From contig NZ_FWFY01000004.1 of assembly GCF_900172345.1 (NCBI RefSeq), positions 248,001 to 312,000 of the forward strand: a DNA stretch of 64,000 nt, written 5' to 3'. Position numbers and translations under genes: made by a program. The notes under the pieces were generated by a model. That model saw nothing but the letters and a program-made list of their open reading frames with translations. It was not told the origin of the DNA and did no database searches. The stretch comes from Limimaricola soesokkakensis. Lineage in GTDB: Bacteria; Pseudomonadota; Alphaproteobacteria; Rhodobacterales; Rhodobacteraceae. This document shows, piece after piece, positions 9,537-23,085 of the stretch (its first letter is position 1; each line of letters opens with the position of its first letter).

Positions 9537-9830
9537 ATGACCATCACCGCCGCCTTCGTGCTCTTCGCCGTGACATGGTTCATGGTGTTCTTCATCGTGC
9601 TGCCGCTGCGGCTCGTCACCCAGGGCGATGCGGGCGAGACGGTGCCCGGCACCCATGCCTCGGCCCCGGCCGATTTCCGGCTGGGTCGCAAGGCGAAGAT
9701 CACCACGCTCTGGGCGGTGCCGATCTGGGCCGCGCTCTCGGCCTTCATCCTGTGGAGCGGCGTCACGGTGCGCGATATCGACGTGTTCGGCCGCATGGCC
9801 CCGGCCAACGGCCCGCTGGTCAGCGAGTAG
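9537..9830 (+). CDS. DUF1467 family small membrane protein
   Basis: 97 residues. Two hydrophobic segments are seen (about residues 3-25 and 58-80) joined by a polar loop with the family-typical GDAGETVPGTHASAP stretch. The family is alphaproteobacterial, of unknown function, and often sits beside mce. The 3' end overlaps the convergent EI24 gene by 11 bp. Confidence 0.85.
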   Translation: MTITAAFVLFAVTWFMVFFIVLPLRLVTQGDAGETVPGTHASAPADFRLGRKAKITTLWAVPIWAALSAFILWSGVTVRDIDVFGRMAPANGPLVSE

Positions 9831-10524
9831 CGGGCCGTCGCCGCGCCAGCCGGTGATAGAGATGCGTGAAGGTGGCCGCGCCCAGCACCGGCACCAGCAG
9901 GTTGACCACCGGCACCGTTAGCGGCACCGCCATCAGGCAGCCCGCGCCCCAGATCCGCAGCGGATGACGCCGGCGCATGGCATGCGCCCCCGCCCGGCCC
10001 TCGCGCCGCATTGCCGCGACCTGGAAATACTCGCGCCCCAGCAGCCAACCATTGACCCCGTAGAACAGGAAGGGCGCGGCGGGCGGAAAGGCGAGGCTCA
10101 CCGCGAACGCCGCGACGTTCACGAGCACCAGCACCGCGAGGAACGCGAAGGTGTCGCGGATCTGGTCCGCCAGCGGGATCGTGCGGGCGGGCGGCAGGCC
10201 GGGATAGTGCCGGGCCTCGACCGCACCGGCCACTTCTTCGAGGAAGAAGCCGCTCATCATCGAGGCCACGGGCAGCATCAGGAACACCGACAGGCCGAGC
10301 ATCAGCAACAGCGAGCCCCAGCCCAGCGCATCGTCGATCCAGGCCACCTCGCCGATCAGAGGCAACGTCACGCTGTCGGGCGCGAACAGCCCGACCAGCG
10401 CCAGAAGCCCGGCATAGAACGCCACCAAGAGGCCCGCCGACAGCCCGATGCCGAGCCAGAGTACCCGGCGAAATCGCGGGTCGAACATCTGCGCCAAGGC
10501 GCGCATGAAATCCGTCAGGATCAT
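9820..10524 (-). CDS. EI24 domain-containing (CysZ-like) membrane protein
   Basis: 234 residues, about five hydrophobic segments, with the YPGLPPAR and REYFQVAAMRR-type motifs of the EI24/CysZ family. CysZ imports sulfate in enterobacteria; whether this homologue does so is not shown, and no cys genes are adjacent. The ATG at 10524 overlaps the nitroreductase stop as ATGA, with GGAG upstream, so it is preferred over a GTG 12 nt upstream. It is translationally coupled to the nitroreductase. Confidence 0.82.
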   Translation of the reverse strand: MILTDFMRALAQMFDPRFRRVLWLGIGLSAGLLVAFYAGLLALVGLFAPDSVTLPLIGEVAWIDDALGWGSLLLMLGLSVFLMLPVASMMSGFFLEEVAGAVEARHYPGLPPARTIPLADQIRDTFAFLAVLVLVNVAAFAVSLAFPPAAPFLFYGVNGWLLGREYFQVAAMRREGRAGAHAMRRRHPLRIWGAGCLMAVPLTVPVVNLLVPVLGAATFTHLYHRLARRRPATR

Positions 10525-11099
10525 GCCGAGCGCCACTCCGTCAGCGCCATCACGTCGGGGCGCGGCCGTTCCGGCGCCGCCACGGTCTCGGTGCCGATAT
10601 GGATCAGGCCTGCGACGCTCTCGCCCTCGGCCAGCCCCAGCCCCTCGCGGCAGAATTCCGGGTCGTGGCTGGGCCAGCCGGTGAGCCAGTTCGCGCCCCA
10701 GCCCGCCGCCAGCGCCGCGTTCAGGAGCGACAGGCAGACGCAGGCTGCCGATTGAACCTGTTCGATCCGGGGCACCTTGTCGCTCTGCTTCGGGGCAGAG
10801 ATCACCGCAACGGCGAGATCGGCGTCGCGGAACTGCGCCACCGCCTTGTCACGCTTGCCCTCATCGATACCCAGCGCCTCGGCGCGGGCGGGCACGCGCG
10901 CCGCCAGCCGCGCGAGCGCCGGCTTTTCCAGCACGATGAGCCGCCACGGTTCGAGCTTGCCGTGATCCGGGACCCGCAGCGCGGCGGTGAGCAGCGGCAG
11001 CAGCTCCTCGCGCGAGGGCACGGGCGCGGTCAGCGTCTTGGCGGGGCGGGAGCGGCGTGTCAGCAGGAAATCGAGCGCCTGCGGGTTGGGATCGGGCAT
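10521..11099 (-). CDS. Nitroreductase family protein (YdjA-like)
   Basis: 192 residues, FMN-dependent nitroreductase fold of the short YdjA-type. LLTRRSRPAKTL near the N-terminus fits the FMN-phosphate-binding Arg cluster, HGKLEPWRLIVLE follows the family pattern, and GWGANWLTGWPSHD matches the conserved C-terminal half. Probably an NAD(P)H oxidoreductase; substrate unknown. First gene of a two-gene operon with the EI24 protein (4-nt overlap). Confidence 0.88.
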   Translation of the reverse strand: MPDPNPQALDFLLTRRSRPAKTLTAPVPSREELLPLLTAALRVPDHGKLEPWRLIVLEKPALARLAARVPARAEALGIDEGKRDKAVAQFRDADLAVAVISAPKQSDKVPRIEQVQSAACVCLSLLNAALAAGWGANWLTGWPSHDPEFCREGLGLAEGESVAGLIHIGTETVAAPERPRPDVMALTEWRSA

Positions 11100-11216
11100 G
11101 TCGTCTCCGGAAGGCTTGGTCGCGCCCTTCCTGCCGCAGATCGCCGCCGGGGAAAAGGTACCGCCCGAGATGCCAAGCGAAGCCGCGACCCGCTCAGGCG
11201 GGACCGCGTGCCCGGG

Positions 11217-11672
11217 TCAGATCGCCAGCGGCAGGATCATCGCCGCCGTGGCGATCGAGAGGCCGAGCGGGTAGCGGCCCGTGGCGCGCAGGCTGACCCA
11301 TGCCGATTCCGGCCCGCCCGCGACACGGCGCGCCCCGGTCAGCAGCAGCACACCGGCCAGCATCGTGGCCGAGAGAAGCACCGCGAAGCTGGACAACGCC
11401 TCGGGCGGGATCAGGGGCACCAGCACCGCCAGCATCTTCACGTCGCCGCCGCCCATTGTGCCGATGGCAAAGAGCCCGAGCCCCGCGACGAAGACCGCGC
11501 CTCCGGCGATCAGCCGCATCCCGAGATCCGGCATCAGCCCGAAGATCGCGCAGCCGATCCCGAGCAGCGCCACCGCGCCCACCAGCATGTTGGGGATCCG
11601 CATGTGTCGCAGGTCGGTCCAGATCATCGCGGCCATCAGCGGCGCGGCAAGTATCAGCGGCAGGTCCTGCAT
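11217..11672 (-). CDS. Prepilin peptidase, A24 family (CpaA/TadV-like)
   Basis: 151 residues, about five membrane segments. Both catalytic aspartates of the type IV prepilin peptidase family are visible: WTDLRHMRIPN near residue 18 and GGGDVKM (GxGD-like) near residue 74. The short form without the N-terminal methyltransferase domain matches the CpaA/TadV enzymes of Flp/Tad pili, which process Flp prepilin at the inner membrane. No other tad gene is in the window, so it is either an orphan or serves a distant locus. The ATG at 11672 has GGAG upstream. Confidence 0.85.
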   Translation of the reverse strand: MQDLPLILAAPLMAAMIWTDLRHMRIPNMLVGAVALLGIGCAIFGLMPDLGMRLIAGGAVFVAGLGLFAIGTMGGGDVKMLAVLVPLIPPEALSSFAVLLSATMLAGVLLLTGARRVAGGPESAWVSLRATGRYPLGLSIATAAMILPLAI

Positions 11673-11796
11673 CGGCTCGTCTCCGGCTCGGTCCGCGCCC
11701 GATGCGCGGCCCCGAAAGCCACTCTGCCCGGCCGGAGAGGGGATTCGTGGGCCAAAGCGGGGCGCGTTCGTGGCAACGCGCCCCGCCGGTGTCGCC

Positions 11797-12831
<1,035 letters not shown>

Positions 12832-12930
12832 CTCGTGGATCTCCTCTGGACCGGCGCCATCTCCCGGCCCCGGCGTCGCGCCAGAGCCTAGGCCGCGGTT
12901 TCGGCGGGTGTCAAACCGGGTCAGGCCGCA

Positions 12931-14151
12931 TCAGGCAGGGCGCGTGGACCGCTTCTCGGGCCGGTGGCCATTCTCGGCCGCTTGATCGTCGGTTCGCATT
13001 GCCGGATCGCCCGACAGGAAGCTGCCGAATGCCTTGAGCGAGGGCACGTTGTCGCAGATCGCCTTCACCACCACGAGGAACGGTACCGCCAGCACCGCGC
13101 CCGGCACGCCCCAGAGCCAGATCCAGAACGCCACCGTGACGAAGACCGAGACGATGTTCAGCTCGAGCCTGCGGCCGACCAGCATGGGCGTGACGAAGTT
13201 ACCCTCGATGGTGGTCAGGGCGAAGTAGGACAGCGGCGCCAGCAGCGCGTAGGGCACGCTGTCGAACGACACCAGCGCGAAGGCGCCCACCGCGGCGGTA
13301 CCGATGATCGCGCCGATGAAGGGCATGAAGTTCAGAAGGAAGGCCAGCGTGCCCCAGACATGCGGCATCGGCAGGCCGAGGATCCACAGCGCGACGCCAA
13401 TCGCAAGACCGAGCCCTGCGTTGATCATTGTGATCGCGGCCAGATAGCGCGAGATCTGCTTTTCCACGTCGCGCACAATGGTCAGCGCGCGCTTCTTGTC
13501 GTGCAGCTTCGGCGAGGCTTCGACGATGCGGCGATGGTAGAAATCGCCCGAGGCCAGAAGGAACAGCGTCAGGATCATCGCCGCCACCAGTGACGAGGTG
13601 ATCGAGGCGACGCTGCCTACTGCTTCGGGGATCAGGCCGGATTGGTCGACGACCACCTCGACCTTCTCCTCGCCATCGGTGGCACCGGCGGCATCGGCCA
13701 TCTCGGTGACCTGCTTGCCGACCTCCTGGATCGAGGCGAAGCGGTCCATCAGCCCGGCGAGCTTGCTTTGCACCTCGGATCCGATCTGCGGCGCCCGCGC
13801 CGCCATCTCGCCGATTGGGCCGGAGAGAAAGTAGCCCGCGATGGCGAAGCCCAGCCCGATGGCGAGCATCAGCAGCACCGCGCTGAAGCCCGGCGGGATG
13901 CCGATCCGCTGCAGCCCCCGCACCAGCGGGCGCAGCGTCAGTGTCAGGAGAATCGCCAGCACAATTGGCAGCAGCACGTCGCGCGCAAAATAGGTCGCCG
14001 TGAAGGCCGCCAGCAGAAAGGAACACAGCATCAGCCGGCGGATCTTGCGCAGCTCCGACAGCCTGTTCTCTGCCAGTTCCAGCGCTGGGTCCGGCAGGTC
14101 CGCCTCGGTCGCGGTGTCGGGGAGCCTGTCGCCCGTCTCGCTCGTTGCCAC
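12931..14151 (-). CDS. AI-2E family transporter (PerM/TqsA-like permease)
   Basis: 406 residues. The usual eight hydrophobic segments are present: two N-terminal pairs around residues 40-110, a hydrophilic periplasmic segment to about 190, then four to five more. The MPHVWGTLAFLLNFMPFIGA block is characteristic. The family exports or exchanges varied substrates, so the AI-2 label should not be read literally. The frame stays open far upstream, but GTG at 14151 has GGGGAG 9 nt away and the right family length. It is divergent from ettA. Confidence 0.87.
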   Translation of the reverse strand: MATSETGDRLPDTATEADLPDPALELAENRLSELRKIRRLMLCSFLLAAFTATYFARDVLLPIVLAILLTLTLRPLVRGLQRIGIPPGFSAVLLMLAIGLGFAIAGYFLSGPIGEMAARAPQIGSEVQSKLAGLMDRFASIQEVGKQVTEMADAAGATDGEEKVEVVVDQSGLIPEAVGSVASITSSLVAAMILTLFLLASGDFYHRRIVEASPKLHDKKRALTIVRDVEKQISRYLAAITMINAGLGLAIGVALWILGLPMPHVWGTLAFLLNFMPFIGAIIGTAAVGAFALVSFDSVPYALLAPLSYFALTTIEGNFVTPMLVGRRLELNIVSVFVTVAFWIWLWGVPGAVLAVPFLVVVKAICDNVPSLKAFGSFLSGDPAMRTDDQAAENGHRPEKRSTRPA

Positions 14152-14219
14152 CTTTTGCCACTCCCCTGCGCGATGCCGCCCAACGTCCCTTGCAGGTGGG
14201 CGGTTCCGCGCGGGCCCGA

Positions 14220-14248
14220 TTGCTACGCCGGGCGGGCGGGCGTATGAG
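14220..14248 (+). promoter_or_regulatory. Candidate housekeeping promoter for ettA
   Basis: TTGCTA (14220-14225) and TATGAG (14243-14248) are separated by 17 bp, a fair match to a sigma-70 promoter, 30 bp upstream of the ettA start. Confidence 0.4.
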
Positions 14249-14277
14249 GGGGGCCGATCGCAGACAGGAGTTCCCCG

Positions 14278-15933
14278 ATGGCCAGCTACCAGTACGTCTA
14301 TCACATGGACGGCGTCTCCAAGACCTATCCCGGCGGCAAGAAGACCTTCGAGAACATCCGGCTGAACTTCCTGCCCGGCGTGAAGATCGGCGTGGTCGGC
14401 GTCAACGGCGCCGGTAAGTCCACCCTGCTCAAGATCATGGCCGGGATCGACAAGGATTTTCAGGGCGAAGCCTGGGCCGCCGAGGGTGCCAAGGTCGGCT
14501 ACCTGCCGCAGGAGCCGCAGCTCGACGAGACCAAGAACGTTCGCGAGAACGTGATGGAGGGCGTCGCTGCCAAGAAGGCCGTGCTCGACCGCTACAACGA
14601 GCTTGCCATGAACTACTCGGACGAGACCGCCGAGGAGATGGCCAAGCTGCAGGACGACATCGACGCGCAGAACCTGTGGGATCTCGACGCGCAGATCGAC
14701 GTCGCGATGGAGGCGCTGCGCTGCCCGCCGGACGACGCCGATGTCAGCACCCTGTCGGGCGGCGAGAAGCGCCGCGTGGCGCTGTGCAAGCTGCTGCTCG
14801 AAGCGCCCGACATGCTGCTCTTGGACGAACCGACCAACCATCTCGACGCCGAGACCATCGCCTGGCTGCAGAACCACCTGATCGAGTACAAGGGCACGAT
14901 CCTCGTCGTCACCCACGACCGCTACTTCCTCGACGACATCACCGGCTGGATTCTCGAACTCGACCGCGGCCGGGGCATCCCCTACGAGGGCAACTACTCC
15001 TCTTGGCTGGAGCAGAAGGCCAAGCGGCTCGAGCAGGAGGCGCGCGAGGACAAGTCCAAGCAGAACACGCTGCAGCGCGAGCTGGAATGGATGCGGCAGG
15101 GCCAGAAGGCGCGCCAGGCCAAGTCGAAGGCCCGGATCGCGGCCTACGAGGAACTGGCGAGCCAGTCCGAGCGCGAGCGTGTCGGCAAGGCGCAGATCGT
15201 CATTCCCAACGGCCCACGCCTCGGCGGCAAGGTGATCGAGGTCGAGGGGCTGAAGAAGGCGATGGGCGACAAGCTCCTGATCGAGGATCTCGACTTCTCG
15301 CTGCCGCCGGGCGGCATCGTCGGCGTGATCGGCCCGAACGGCGCCGGAAAATCGACCCTGTTCAAGATGCTCACCGGCCAGGAGCAGCCCGACGAGGGCA
15401 AGATCGAGTTCGGCGACACGGTGAAGCTGTCCTATGTGGATCAGAGCCGCGACGATTTGAAGCCCGACGAGACGGTCTGGGAGGCGATCTCCGGCGGCGC
15501 CGAGGTGATCGAGCTGGGCGATGCCTCGATGAACTCCCGCGCCTATTGCGGCGCGTTCAACTTCAAGGGCGGCGATCAGCAGAAGAAAGTGAGCCTGCTC
15601 TCGGGCGGCGAACGCAACCGCGTGCACATGGCACGGCTCTTGAAGGATGGCGGCAACGTGCTGCTGCTCGACGAGCCGACCAACGATCTCGACGTGGAGA
15701 CGCTGCGTGCGCTCGAAGATGCGCTGGTGGATTTTGCGGGCTGCGCCGTGGTGATCTCGCACGACCGCTTCTTCCTCGACCGGATCTGCACCCATATCCT
15801 CGCCTTCGAGGGCGAGGCGCATGTCGAGTGGTTCCAGGGCAACTTCGAGGATTACGAAGAGGACAAGAAGCGTCGCCTCGGGGCCGACGCGCTCGAGCCG
15901 AAGCGGGTGAAGTTCAAGAAGTTCACCCGCTGA
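14278..15933 (+). CDS. ettA: Energy-dependent translational throttle protein EttA (ABC-F)
   Basis: 551 residues, ABC-F ATPase acting at the ribosomal E site to gate entry into elongation according to ATP/ADP. Two ABC domains are seen. The first has GVNGAGKST (~45), [11 protein letters not shown] (~160) and [11 protein letters not shown] (~180). The second has GPNGAGKST (~355), [11 protein letters not shown] (~440) and [11 protein letters not shown] (~460). The basic P-site tRNA interaction linker (about 240-310, rich in Lys, Arg and Gln) lies between. Length and the ending [10 protein letters not shown] are typical. No membrane segment. CAGGAG precedes the ATG, and a strong terminator follows. 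Confidence 0.96.
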   Translation: MASYQYVYHMDGVSKTYPGGKKTFENIRLNFLPGVKIGVVGVNGAGKSTLLKIMAGIDKDFQGEAWAAEGAKVGYLPQEPQLDETKNVRENVMEGVAAKKAVLDRYNELAMNYSDETAEEMAKLQDDIDAQNLWDLDAQIDVAMEALRCPPDDADVSTLSGGEKRRVALCKLLLEAPDMLLLDEPTNHLDAETIAWLQNHLIEYKGTILVVTHDRYFLDDITGWILELDRGRGIPYEGNYSSWLEQKAKRLEQEAREDKSKQNTLQRELEWMRQGQKARQAKSKARIAAYEELASQSERERVGKAQIVIPNGPRLGGKVIEVEGLKKAMGDKLLIEDLDFSLPPGGIVGVIGPNGAGKSTLFKMLTGQEQPDEGKIEFGDTVKLSYVDQSRDDLKPDETVWEAISGGAEVIELGDASMNSRAYCGAFNFKGGDQQKKVSLLSGGERNRVHMARLLKDGGNVLLLDEPTNDLDVETLRALEDALVDFAGCAVVISHDRFFLDRICTHILAFEGEAHVEWFQGNFEDYEEDKKRRLGADALEPKRVKFKKFTR

Positions 15934-15979
15934 GGCGATGCGGCGGGCCACGGCCGCCGCGATCTCCGGAATTTCGAAT

Positions 15980-16006
15980 GGGCGGGGTCAGACCCCGCCC
16001 TTTTTT
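15980..16006 (+). terminator. Rho-independent terminator of ettA
   Basis: Stem GGGCGGGG/CCCCGCCC (15980-15987 with 15993-16000), five-base loop, then six T residues (16001-16006), 47 bp after the ettA stop. Confidence 0.92.
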
Positions 16007-16198
16007 GTTCGCCTTGAGAATGATTCTACAGCAATACGCCGTTTGGATTAGGCGCCTCCCCGGAGATCGGGAAAGCCCATCGCCGGTCTGCGTTCCGCTC
16101 CGACCGATAGGCGGGTTTTGGCCATCTCATAAAGAAAACCGGATCAATCGGTTGGATCGCAAACTCCCCGGGCAATCGACGCAGGGAAAGGAGCCAAC

Positions 16199-16228
16199 GT
16201 GACAGTTAGAAGACAGTTTCTTCCCTGA
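16199..16228 (+). CDS. Possible 9-residue leader peptide (VTVRRQFLP)
   Basis: A GTG codon 5 nt after AAAGGAG opens a nine-codon frame, read as Met/Val-TVRRQFLP, that ends in TGA. The ribosome-binding site is among the best in the window, which is the only positive evidence. It lies upstream of a TTCACC/GGTGAA dyad and 150 bp before the small membrane protein gene. It could be a leader peptide, the start of a decayed gene, or chance. Confidence 0.25.
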   Translation: MTVRRQFLP

Positions 16229-16378
16229 GTGTTATCTTGATCTCAATTCACCGATTGGTGAAGATTTCTACATGCCTTCTCGGGGCATTTCCGACAGCAG
16301 CAGGGCTTCGCCCCGAACCAGACACACTCTCGCCGGATTCGCCTGAAAGGGTCGGGTCATATCGCAGGAGACGTTTTA

Positions 16379-16582
16379 ATGGGCACGATCTTTATTCTCG
16401 CCGGAAGCCTCTTGGGTTTCGTCGTCGCGATCCTCTCGGTAGGCTTTGGTCAGGTTTCCCTTCTTGCCGGGCTGGCGATCTGGATCATGTCCGGCCCGTT
16501 CTCGGCGCTCCTCTATCTCGGGCTGGTCCTGCCTGCCGGTCGCGCCCTGCACCGCAGCGCCCCCGGACGCCATCTCGCCTGA
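16379..16582 (+). CDS. Small two-segment membrane protein
   Basis: 67 residues. Two hydrophobic segments (about 3-24 and 28-52) are separated by a very short turn, and the C-terminal tail (GRALHRSAPGRHLA) is basic. By the positive-inside rule the tail is cytoplasmic and the protein is a hairpin in the inner membrane. I do not recognise a family. ATG at 16379 is 8 nt after AGGAG. It stands alone, with a 350-bp upstream region and a hairpin just after its stop. Confidence 0.6.
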   Translation: MGTIFILAGSLLGFVVAILSVGFGQVSLLAGLAIWIMSGPFSALLYLGLVLPAGRALHRSAPGRHLA

Positions 16583-16591
16583 GCTTTCCGC

Positions 16592-16615
16592 GGCCGAAGC
16601 CGTTCCGCTTCGGCC
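16592..16615. terminator. Hairpin between convergent genes
   Basis: GGCCGAAGC (16592-16600) and GCTTCGGCC (16607-16615) form a perfect 9-bp stem with a six-base loop, 10 bp after the small membrane protein stop. No T-run follows on either strand. Confidence 0.4.
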
Positions 16616-16664
16616 CCTTGGCGCGGGGACAGGCCCTGCAAGGGCTTCGGCGGCTGTTCCCGTC

Positions 16665-17015
16665 CTAACCAATCTCCCAGAGATCCTCGTCGAGGCATGA
16701 CCCGAAGGCGATCCACGCGACCCGGACGCGCGCGATCCGGCTATCCGCCCAAGTGCCCACCCGCAGCACGAAGCCGGTCCGGCTGATATCCTCTGCCATG
16801 ACATCGATGCGGGCCCCGGCCGCGTTCGAGATATCCAGCATCGAGAACCCCACCTGCACCACCGGCGGCGTGGCGAAGGGCGTCCCGAAGGCGACGGCGC
16901 GGCGAATCTCACGTGGCCCCTCCCCGGTCCACATCGGCCCGTCATTCTCGAAATCCGAAAAGGGGATCAGCTCCCCTTGGTCGATCGCGATCTTTCCTTG
17001 GATGAAATGCGTCAT
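16665..17015 (-). CDS. H-type lectin domain protein
   Basis: 116 residues. The pattern fits the H-type lectin domain (discoidin/snail-agglutinin type): a VAFGTPFATPPVVQVGFSMLD core with beta-sandwich alternation, and a late ARVRVAWIAFG strand typical of the glycan-binding face. There is no signal peptide or membrane segment, so it is cytoplasmic or released by an unconventional route. It lies 69 bp downstream of atpC on the same strand but behind the ATP operon terminator, so it depends on read-through or its own promoter. Ligand unknown. Confidence 0.75.
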   Translation of the reverse strand: MTHFIQGKIAIDQGELIPFSDFENDGPMWTGEGPREIRRAVAFGTPFATPPVVQVGFSMLDISNAAGARIDVMAEDISRTGFVLRVGTWADSRIARVRVAWIAFGSCLDEDLWEIG

Positions 17016-17036
17016 GGCCGGCCCCGGCAGAATGTG

Positions 17037-17060
17037 AAAAGGCCCCGCCGAAGCGGGGCC
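17037..17060 (-). terminator. Rho-independent terminator of the F1-ATPase operon
   Basis: Read on the minus strand: GGCCCCGC, a TTCG tetraloop, GCGGGGCC (17060-17041), then four T (17040-17037), 23 bp after the atpC stop. A UUCG-capped stem is very stable. Confidence 0.85.
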
Positions 17061-17083
17061 CTATGGCGGAACGGTGGTTCCGA

Positions 17084-17521
17084 TCAGAAGTTCGGCTGCT
17101 TCGGGTCGAGCCCGATATGCGTCCCGACGGCGACCATGTCGGCGAGAAGCTTCGCCGTGTCGTCCACCGGGCCGGGCTCGTTCTCGAACCTCGCCCGCGC
17201 GTCGCGATGCGCCGCGGCGAACTCCTCGACCATGCCTTCATAGACCTCCTGCGTGACCTCGCCGCGCGGCAGAGCGCGTTCGGCCAGCACGGAGACGCCA
17301 TCGAAGCCGATCTCGGCGAAGCCGCCGGAGACCACGTAATCGTCGGTCCCGCCCTGATGCACGACCTGCAGCAGGCCGGGACGCAGGGTGGTGATGGTGG
17401 GCGTGTGGCCCGCCATCGCCGTCAGGTCACCATCGGTGCCCGGAATGCGCACCTCGGTCGCCTGAACGGAAGCGAGTTTCCGTTCGGGGCTGACCAGGTC
17501 GAATTGCAGCGTGTCGGCCAT
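17084..17521 (-). CDS. atpC: F1-ATPase epsilon subunit
   Basis: 145 residues, the central-stalk subunit that links gamma to the c-ring and can inhibit ATP hydrolysis. Opening [10 protein letters not shown] and the [11 protein letters not shown] motif are diagnostic of the beta-sandwich domain. The C-terminal tail (about 90-145) differs from the classic two-helix hairpin and ends in a polar LDPKQPNF; inhibition in alphaproteobacteria is often by zeta instead. Last gene of atpHAGDC, 12 nt after atpD. Confidence 0.95.
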   Translation of the reverse strand: MADTLQFDLVSPERKLASVQATEVRIPGTDGDLTAMAGHTPTITTLRPGLLQVVHQGGTDDYVVSGGFAEIGFDGVSVLAERALPRGEVTQEVYEGMVEEFAAAHRDARARFENEPGPVDDTAKLLADMVAVGTHIGLDPKQPNF

Positions 17522-17533
17522 GAAGCCCTCCTA

Positions 17534-19851
<2,318 letters not shown>

Positions 19852-19881
19852 CGGCCAGCCTCCCTAGTTCCGTGGCTGGTT

Positions 19882-21419
<1,538 letters not shown>

Positions 21420-21420
<1 letters not shown>

Positions 21421-21980
21421 TATCCGACCTCTTTCATGGTGTTCTGGAGTGCCTGGAGCTTCGAACGGATCGAGGTATCGATCCTCTTCGAGCCCAGCTT
21501 GACGACGAGACCGCCGATGAGGCTTTCATCCACGATCTGATTGATCTTCACCTCGCGGCCCGCGCTCTCCTTGAGAGCGGCGGCCAGCGCGGTCTTCTGC
21601 TTGTCGGAAAGCGCCTTGGCGGTGGTGACGTCGGCGGTGATCTCGCCGCGCGCTTCCGCGAGCTTCTCGTCGAGCGCGCGCAGCATCTGCGGCAGCACGA
21701 AGAGACGGCGCTTGGAGGCCATCAGCCCCAGCACGTTGGTGGTGGTCTGGGTCAGCCCCATCTTCGCGGCGATCGCGGCAATGGCCCGGCCCTGGTCGTC
21801 GCGCGAATAGATCGGCGAGGAGATCAGGTCGCGGAACTCCGCGCTCTCGGCCAGCGCGGCCCGCAGCGCGTCGACATCCGACGTCAGGGCGGTGAGGTCG
21901 TCGCCCTCCCGCGCCAGGTCGAACACGGCCGTGGCATAGCGTTGCGCGATGCCGGTTGAGATCGATGCTGGTTCGGACAC
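21420..21980 (-). CDS. atpH: F1-ATPase delta subunit
   Basis: 186 residues, the peripheral-stalk cap joining F1 to subunit b (OSCP equivalent). Opening [17 protein letters not shown] and the C-terminal [25 protein letters not shown] are diagnostic. The frame is open upstream; GTG at 21980 fits the family length and has GGAAGG 6 nt before it, while GTG at 21986 would leave no spacing. First gene of the F1 operon. The F0 genes are elsewhere, as is usual in this order. A T7 run (minus strand, 22027-22021) lies just upstream. I could not assign a convincing promoter. Confidence 0.94.
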
Positions 21981-22227
21981 GTCCACCCTTCCGCAGTCTT
22001 GGGCCCGGCGATCCCGCGCCGAAAAAAATGGCGACGGTCGGGCAGCTTGCATGGCCCCCGCGCGGGCGAAGGCCGTCAAAATCAGGGGCGATGTAGCAGA
22101 GCGCCCGGGGTGTCGCAACCGCCTTGAAGCCCCCTCGGACGCCGCTGTGCCCCATGGTCACAGGAGGTCCGGGGGTGCGACCATTTGCCCGTCCGGCAAA
22201 TGCGCCTTGGTCGGTCCGGTTGTCGGG

Positions 22228-22989
22228 CTAGTTGCGACGCGACGGCTCGGGCACAGGGGCGCCGATCCCTTCGAGCACCCGCAGCGGCCGCTTGACCGCC
22301 GAGGTCAGCCCCGGCCGCGTCGGCGCCGCGACCTGCTTGGAGGCCTCGACCATCAATACGCCGCCGGTGTTGAACACCGGCATGTAGCGCCCAGCCTTTT
22401 CGAGGAGGGCCGCCGAACGGCGCCAGCCGCGGCGCAGGCTCGGCGGGCGGTAGAGCGCCGAGATCGCCTTCTCGGTCTCGAAGCGGTGCGCCTTGAGCTG
22501 CGCCTCGAGCTGGCCCAGCGAATAGGGCCGACCATAGCCGAAGGGGGTCGCATCTGAGCGCGACCAGAGCCCGGCACGGTTCGGCACAATGAACACCGCC
22601 CTGCCCCCCGGCCCGAGGGTGCGCCAGCATTCCTCCAAAAGCGCGCTGGCATGCTCGGAGGTCTCGAGCCCGTGCATCAGCACCAGCCGGTCCACCTGTC
22701 CGGTGCGCAGCGGCCAGAGCGTCTCTTCGCACAGCACCGAGACGTTGGGCTGGCCCGCGGGCCACGGCATCACGCCCTGCGGCCCCGGCATCAGCCCGAT
22801 CACCCGCCGCGCATCCGGCAGGTAGGGGCGCAGCAGGGGCACCGCGAAACCGTAGCCCACCACGGTCTGCCCCTGCACGTGGGAGGCCGGCCACCACTCG
22901 ACGAGCTGGTCGCGGATCACCTTCTGCGCCGCGCGGCCAAGCGCGCTGCGATAGTAGAAGTTGCGCAGGTCGAGAACGTCCAGATGCAT
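22228..22989 (-). CDS. Class I SAM-dependent methyltransferase (methyltransferase type 11-like)
   Basis: 253 residues. The fold is compatible with a Rossmann methyltransferase: [26 protein letters not shown] at motif I, an acidic [11 protein letters not shown] at motif IV and [11 protein letters not shown] at motif VI. The glycine-rich motif I is degenerate. The C-terminal ~60 residues are basic with a [11 protein letters not shown] strand. Substrate unknown. It is divergent from gloB. The ATG at 22989 is the most plausible start in a frame open well upstream. Confidence 0.75.
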   Translation of the reverse strand: MHLDVLDLRNFYYRSALGRAAQKVIRDQLVEWWPASHVQGQTVVGYGFAVPLLRPYLPDARRVIGLMPGPQGVMPWPAGQPNVSVLCEETLWPLRTGQVDRLVLMHGLETSEHASALLEECWRTLGPGGRAVFIVPNRAGLWSRSDATPFGYGRPYSLGQLEAQLKAHRFETEKAISALYRPPSLRRGWRRSAALLEKAGRYMPVFNTGGVLMVEASKQVAAPTRPGLTSAVKRPLRVLEGIGAPVPEPSRRN

Positions 22990-23085
22990 TGCGGGCCGGC
23001 GGTCCTTGGTCCAGAATTTGCGAGCCGGTGGCGGAGGCCGGTCTAGGTCCGGGACCACCATAGCAAGCAAATCACGGGTGCCGCC

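Larger units (their letters stand above)
15934..16378. other. 445-bp intergenic region with regulatory-looking elements
   Basis: After the ettA terminator no long frame is convincing. Elements seen are a perfect AGAAT-G-ATTCT dyad at 16017-16027, a 9-codon micro-ORF with a strong ribosome-binding site at 16199-16228, a perfect TTCACC/GGTGAA dyad at 16247-16262, and an ATGCC/GGCAT hairpin near 16271-16287. It is more AT-rich than its surroundings, as promoter DNA would be. It probably drives the small membrane protein at 16379 and may encode a small RNA or leader. Confidence 0.5.

Noticed and set aside
11217-11672. A complete Tad pilus locus
   Set aside because: Only the prepilin peptidase is present; no flp, cpaB-F or tad genes flank it.
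14152-15951. Upstream extension of the AI-2E transporter frame to a ~1000-residue protein
   Set aside because: The extension is antisense to ettA and has no domain. GTG at 14151 has a good ribosome-binding site and gives the family length.
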